Assembly: GCA_900762005.1 (NCBI GenBank)
Contig: CAAFEV010000212.1
Coordinates: 1 to 14,371 of the forward strand
DNA from: an uncultured Oscillospiraceae bacterium
Lineage (GTDB): Bacteria > Bacillota > Clostridia > Oscillospirales > Oscillospiraceae
Direction of reading: 5' to 3'
Length of the DNA: 14,371 nt
Position numbers and translations under genes: made by a program. This document shows positions 11,703 to 14,371 of the stretch, one piece after another (position 1 is the first letter of the stretch; every line of letters starts with the position of its first letter). Below the pieces are notes generated by a model. That model was not told the DNA's origin and made no database searches. It saw nothing but the letters and a program-made list of their open reading frames with translations.

Positions 11703-13570
11703 AACGCATTTTATCCATTATGCTGATGTTTTTTTTACTGCTCGGCTGTCTGCCGACGGTGTTTGCCGAAGCGGAGCAACCGACGGTAGTGCTGCTCGGC
11801 TCCGACTTTCAGAACAACTGTTATCAGCCGAGCTACAACCGCTATTATTACGACAACACGCCGATGGACGAGCAGCCGCGCTCTGTCTCTCTCAGGGCAC
11901 TGCTGCAATCGGTGAAAAACGCCGGAATTACGCCGGACGCCGCCCTGTTCACGGGAGATTACACCGACCATTTTCAGTCCGACGGGGACGGCGCATACTG
12001 CGCAGGTGACGGCATCACGCAAATCCGTTCGTTGCTCGACACCGCCTTTGGCGCAGAGTACACAGGCAGCCACACGACTCTGTTCTCACAGGGCAATCAC
12101 GATTTTGAGGGAGCGGCGGGCTTGGCGCAAAGCGGCTTGCAGCCCTATGACGACGCGGATAAGTATCTTGTCTACGTCATCAACGAGAAGGATTTCCCTT
12201 ACAATCAAAAGACCGACGCGTTTGAGGGCGCGGTTGCCGACACCGCACAGGCACTCGGTACACAGCTCGACACCTTAGTCTCGGCGGAAGAGCTGCGCCC
12301 GATTTTTGTGCTGTGTCATGTGCCGCTGCACTATTCCTCGCGCTACAACGGCGCGGACAATACCTATGCGGAGCTGATTTTCAACGAGCTGAATGATGCC
12401 GCCGCAGAGCTGAATGTGTTTTTTCTTTACGGTCATAACCACTCCGGCGCAAGCGCGGATTACGAAGCGGACTGGGGCGGCGCGGTCAACTATGTGGCAC
12501 GCGGTCAGCAGCTCGACGTAAACCGCAGCGGGCACGGCAGCGCAGGCAGTAATTTCCGGACGCTGAATTTCACCTACCTCAACGCAGGTTATACCGGCTA
12601 CTCCACAAGCGCAACGAATGACACGCGCACGGTCAGTGTGCTCTCCCTTTATGAAAACAGCGCGGTGCTCTCGCGCTATGACGCGCAGGGCGAATATCTG
12701 CGCGCAGAGTCTGTCGGACAGACCGACCCGCAAGACCCCGGAAAAGGCGCGGTGACGAATTATCCGATTACCGTACCGCTGTTGACCGCATCGGAATTCA
12801 CCGTCAGCGCGGAGAGCGAAAACGACCTTTACGGCACGGTGCGCACGAGCGGAATGACGGCAAGCGCAACCGCCGCAGAGGGCTACGCGGTTTCCGGCTG
12901 GGTGCTCTCCCCTGCCGATGCCGCCACGGTTACCCAAAACGGAGCGATGTTTTATTTTTCCGAGGTAACTGCCGACTGTACCTTGACCGTGTCGTTTGCG
13001 GAGACAGATTGCCCCTCAACGCACTTCACCGATGTCAATCCGTCGCTCTGGTACCACGACGGAATTGATTTTACCGTGCGACAAAAGCTCTTCAACGGCG
13101 TTTCCGCGAACACGTTCGAGCCGGATACAGTGATGTCCCGCGCAATGCTGGTCACGGTGCTCTACCGTATGAGCGATTCCCCCGCCATCCTTCCCGGCAC
13201 GGATTATTCCGATGTTTCAATTGGTAAATGGTACTCCAACGCCGTGACGTGGGCGAACGTCTGCGATATTGTCAACGGCATCGGCGGCGGAAAATTTGCG
13301 CCCGATGCACCTGTGACACGCGAGCAGGTTGCGGTCATTCTCTGCCGTTACGCGAGCCACTTAAACAAATCGGTTTCTTCGGTGCTGTCGCTTGACGGCT
13401 TTGCCGATGCGGGAAGCATCGGCAGTTATGCCGCCGATGCACTGCAATGGGCAGTGGAAAGAGAGCTTATCGGCGGCGTCGGCAACAATCTGCTCGACCC
13501 GAAGGGCAGCGCAACCAGAGCGCAGGTTGCGGTTTTGCTGATGCGCTTTTCACAGGTGGTCTTACGGTAA
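11699..13570 (+). CDS. Exported metallophosphoesterase with three C-terminal SLH domains
   Basis: A 623-aa surface protein. A signal sequence spans 1-23; VFA|EAEQ is the likely cut, although LLGC at 14-17 also resembles a lipobox. The calcineurin-like domain spans about 28-320: SDFQ (35-38), GDYTD (86-90), GNHD (132-135), CHVPLH (206-211) and GHNH (245-248), ligands for a two-metal site. The first motif is normally DxH; here Gln38 replaces the His. Residues 365-435 look like a small beta repeat related to InlB-type bacterial repeats (EGYAVSGWVLSP, FSEVTADCTLTVSF). Three SLH repeats follow at about 440-492, 500-553 and 565-616 (cores MSRAMLV, VTREQVA, ATRAQVA), implying attachment to the cell wall. 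It could be a phosphatase, phosphodiesterase or nucleotidase. GGAGG lies 7 bases before the ATG, which overlaps the gtrA stop. Architecture is very clear; the substrate is unknown. Confidence 0.9.
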   Translation: MKRILSIMLMFFLLLGCLPTVFAEAEQPTVVLLGSDFQNNCYQPSYNRYYYDNTPMDEQPRSVSLRALLQSVKNAGITPDAALFTGDYTDHFQSDGDGAYCAGDGITQIRSLLDTAFGAEYTGSHTTLFSQGNHDFEGAAGLAQSGLQPYDDADKYLVYVINEKDFPYNQKTDAFEGAVADTAQALGTQLDTLVSAEELRPIFVLCHVPLHYSSRYNGADNTYAELIFNELNDAAAELNVFFLYGHNHSGASADYEADWGGAVNYVARGQQLDVNRSGHGSAGSNFRTLNFTYLNAGYTGYSTSATNDTRTVSVLSLYENSAVLSRYDAQGEYLRAESVGQTDPQDPGKGAVTNYPITVPLLTASEFTVSAESENDLYGTVRTSGMTASATAAEGYAVSGWVLSPADAATVTQNGAMFYFSEVTADCTLTVSFAETDCPSTHFTDVNPSLWYHDGIDFTVRQKLFNGVSANTFEPDTVMSRAMLVTVLYRMSDSPAILPGTDYSDVSIGKWYSNAVTWANVCDIVNGIGGGKFAPDAPVTREQVAVILCRYASHLNKSVSSVLSLDGFADAGSIGSYAADALQWAVERELIGGVGNNLLDPKGSATRAQVAVLLMRFSQVVLR

Positions 13571-13619
13571 TCTCTGTGAGGCTCCTGCGGTTGCCGGACA
13601 AATGCAAGCACCTCCTGGA

Positions 13620-13647
13620 TTGACTTTTCCGGATTTCATGTTATAAT
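13620..13647 (+). promoter_or_regulatory. Promoter of the PAP2-like gene (extended -10)
   Basis: TTGACT (13620-13625, 5 of 6), a 16-base spacer and a perfect TATAAT (13642-13647) preceded by TG at 13639-13640, an extended -10. The start is expected near 13654, with a leader of about 30 bases. I see no clear terminator between the phosphoesterase stop (13570) and this promoter, so readthrough is possible. Confidence 0.8.
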
Positions 13648-13683
13648 ACCTATAAATTCTGAAGATCGGAGGAGCTTCGCCTG

Positions 13684-14371
13684 ATGCGGCACACATTGAG
13701 AAAGATTATCCCGACCTATGCAATCCTGCCCTTAGTCACAACCGGGCTTATGAATTTAGTGACCTATCAGGGGGCGAAATTTCTCCAGATTTTTACCGGA
13801 AACGCAAATGCCATCGATATGACCGCCGCGTGGGACGGGTGGTTCTCCTTCTCGCCGGTCTGGGTGCTCGCCTACATCGGAACCTTTATTTTCTGGACCT
13901 ATCAATACACAACCGTTGCAAGAGAAAGTCCCGAGGCGGCTTGCCGTCTGGCGGTTTCAGACGCGTTGGCAAAGCTCGTGTGCTTGGTCTTTTTTGTGGC
14001 TCTTCCGACAACAAATGTGCGTCCAGAGGTCCCCGACTCCGGCGTTGTCCCCTTTTTAATGCGCTTTATCTATTGGATTGATACACCGACAAACCTGTTT
14101 CCCTCCCTGCACTGCTGCGTGTCATGGCTCGGTACACGTTATCTGTTTTCGTGCAAAAAGCTGCGGCATAAATTGCCGGTCTGTCTTGCCTGTACCGTCG
14201 GCTCGTTTCTCGTGTTTCTCTCCACGCTCTTTACCAAGCAGCATGTTGTATGGGATGTTCTTTCCGGCGTTGCAATGGCGGAGATTGCATGGTTTATCGT
14301 GCGCGTTTCTCCCCTTGCGCGTTGGTACGGCAAGTGGAACGAACGCTTTCAGGAGACAAAGCTTTGCGGCA
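13684..14371 (+). CDS. PAP2-superfamily (inositolphosphotransferase-like) membrane phosphatase, 3' end outside window
   Basis: The frame is open from the ATG at 13684 to the window edge (229 codons visible), with GGAGGAG (13668-13674) 9 bases upstream. Hydrophobic helices alternate with the two core PAP2 motifs: FPSLHC (139-144), equivalent to PSGH, and TKQHVVWDVLSG (184-195), which supplies the catalytic His187 and Asp191. An RP pair (113-114) precedes them. FPSLH with a TKQH-x3-D site is the version found in the PAP2_3/Aur1-like branch (inositol phosphorylceramide synthase relatives) rather than in undecaprenyl-diphosphate phosphatases such as BcrC. Such enzymes hydrolyse or transfer lipid-linked phosphate head groups with the active site facing outward. 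A substrate cannot be named. The visible part already contains all recognisable motifs, so little sequence is probably missing. Confidence 0.85.
   Translation, partial: MRHTLRKIIPTYAILPLVTTGLMNLVTYQGAKFLQIFTGNANAIDMTAAWDGWFSFSPVWVLAYIGTFIFWTYQYTTVARESPEAACRLAVSDALAKLVCLVFFVALPTTNVRPEVPDSGVVPFLMRFIYWIDTPTNLFPSLHCCVSWLGTRYLFSCKKLRHKLPVCLACTVGSFLVFLSTLFTKQHVVWDVLSGVAMAEIAWFIVRVSPLARWYGKWNERFQETKLCG

Noticed and set aside
13571..13619. Terminator after the phosphoesterase gene
   Set aside because: Some G/C-rich half-matches are present, but I found no stable stem followed by a T-run.
1..14371. Defence system, toxin-antitoxin pair, prophage, integrative element or CRISPR
   Set aside because: No such gene families, direct-repeat arrays, tRNA-linked attachment sites or transposase fragments are seen. 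The small genes here (DUF896, DUF1294, the two orphans) do not form a recognisable toxin-antitoxin pair.

Overview
The window looks like an ordinary chromosomal segment of a Gram-positive, anaerobe-type Firmicute, most likely class Clostridia and possibly Oscillospirales/Ruminococcaceae. The support is: S-layer homology (SLH) domains on exported enzymes, strong GGAGG-type ribosome sites, TTGACA/TATAAT promoters with 16-17 bp spacers, several TTG/GTG starts, and Firmicute-type families (RecD2, ComF, DUF896/YnzC-like, Mbl-like MreB). Base composition is moderately GC-rich by eye. Assignment below class level is inference. I see no rRNA, tRNA, CRISPR array, insertion sequence, phage gene or attachment site, and no gene-free stretch longer than about 150 bases.

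Layout. (1) 1-2330, plus strand: the 3' part of an exported CotH-type protein kinase with three C-terminal SLH repeats, cut by the left edge and closed by a strong terminator. (2) 2424-9561, minus strand: a compact block transcribed leftward in the order HI0933/BaiN-like flavoprotein, COG2509-type FAD protein, small single-pass membrane protein, recD2, comF, mreB/mbl. Two junctions are 4-base ATGA overlaps, one is a 20-base overlap and one is an 11-base gap; only the 90 bases at 6653-6742 could hold an internal promoter. (3) 9581-10098: a divergent promoter drives a 69-aa DUF896 protein, which meets a minus-strand DUF1294 membrane protein tail to tail. The two stop codons share a TTAA, and the plus-strand terminator lies inside the opposing gene. 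(4) 10068-11191, plus: a predicted lipoprotein and a membrane-anchored extracytoplasmic protein, both unrecognised, the second with a textbook consensus promoter. (5) 11194-13570, plus: a GtrA-family membrane protein translationally coupled to an exported metallophosphoesterase with three SLH repeats. (6) 13620-14371, plus: a promoter and the 5' part of an integral-membrane PAP2/inositolphosphotransferase-like phosphatase, cut by the right edge.

Themes. Envelope biology dominates: SLH-anchored kinase, SLH-anchored phosphoesterase, GtrA, PAP2-like enzyme, MreB/Mbl, a lipoprotein and DUF1294. The recD2-comF pair concerns DNA repair and possibly uptake. I did not find a clear new defence or mobile system. 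The points most worth a second look are the surface kinase/phosphoesterase pair, a DxQ substitution in the phosphoesterase metal site, the terminator buried antisense in DUF1294, and promoters placed so close to their genes that the ribosome site begins at about the predicted transcription start.
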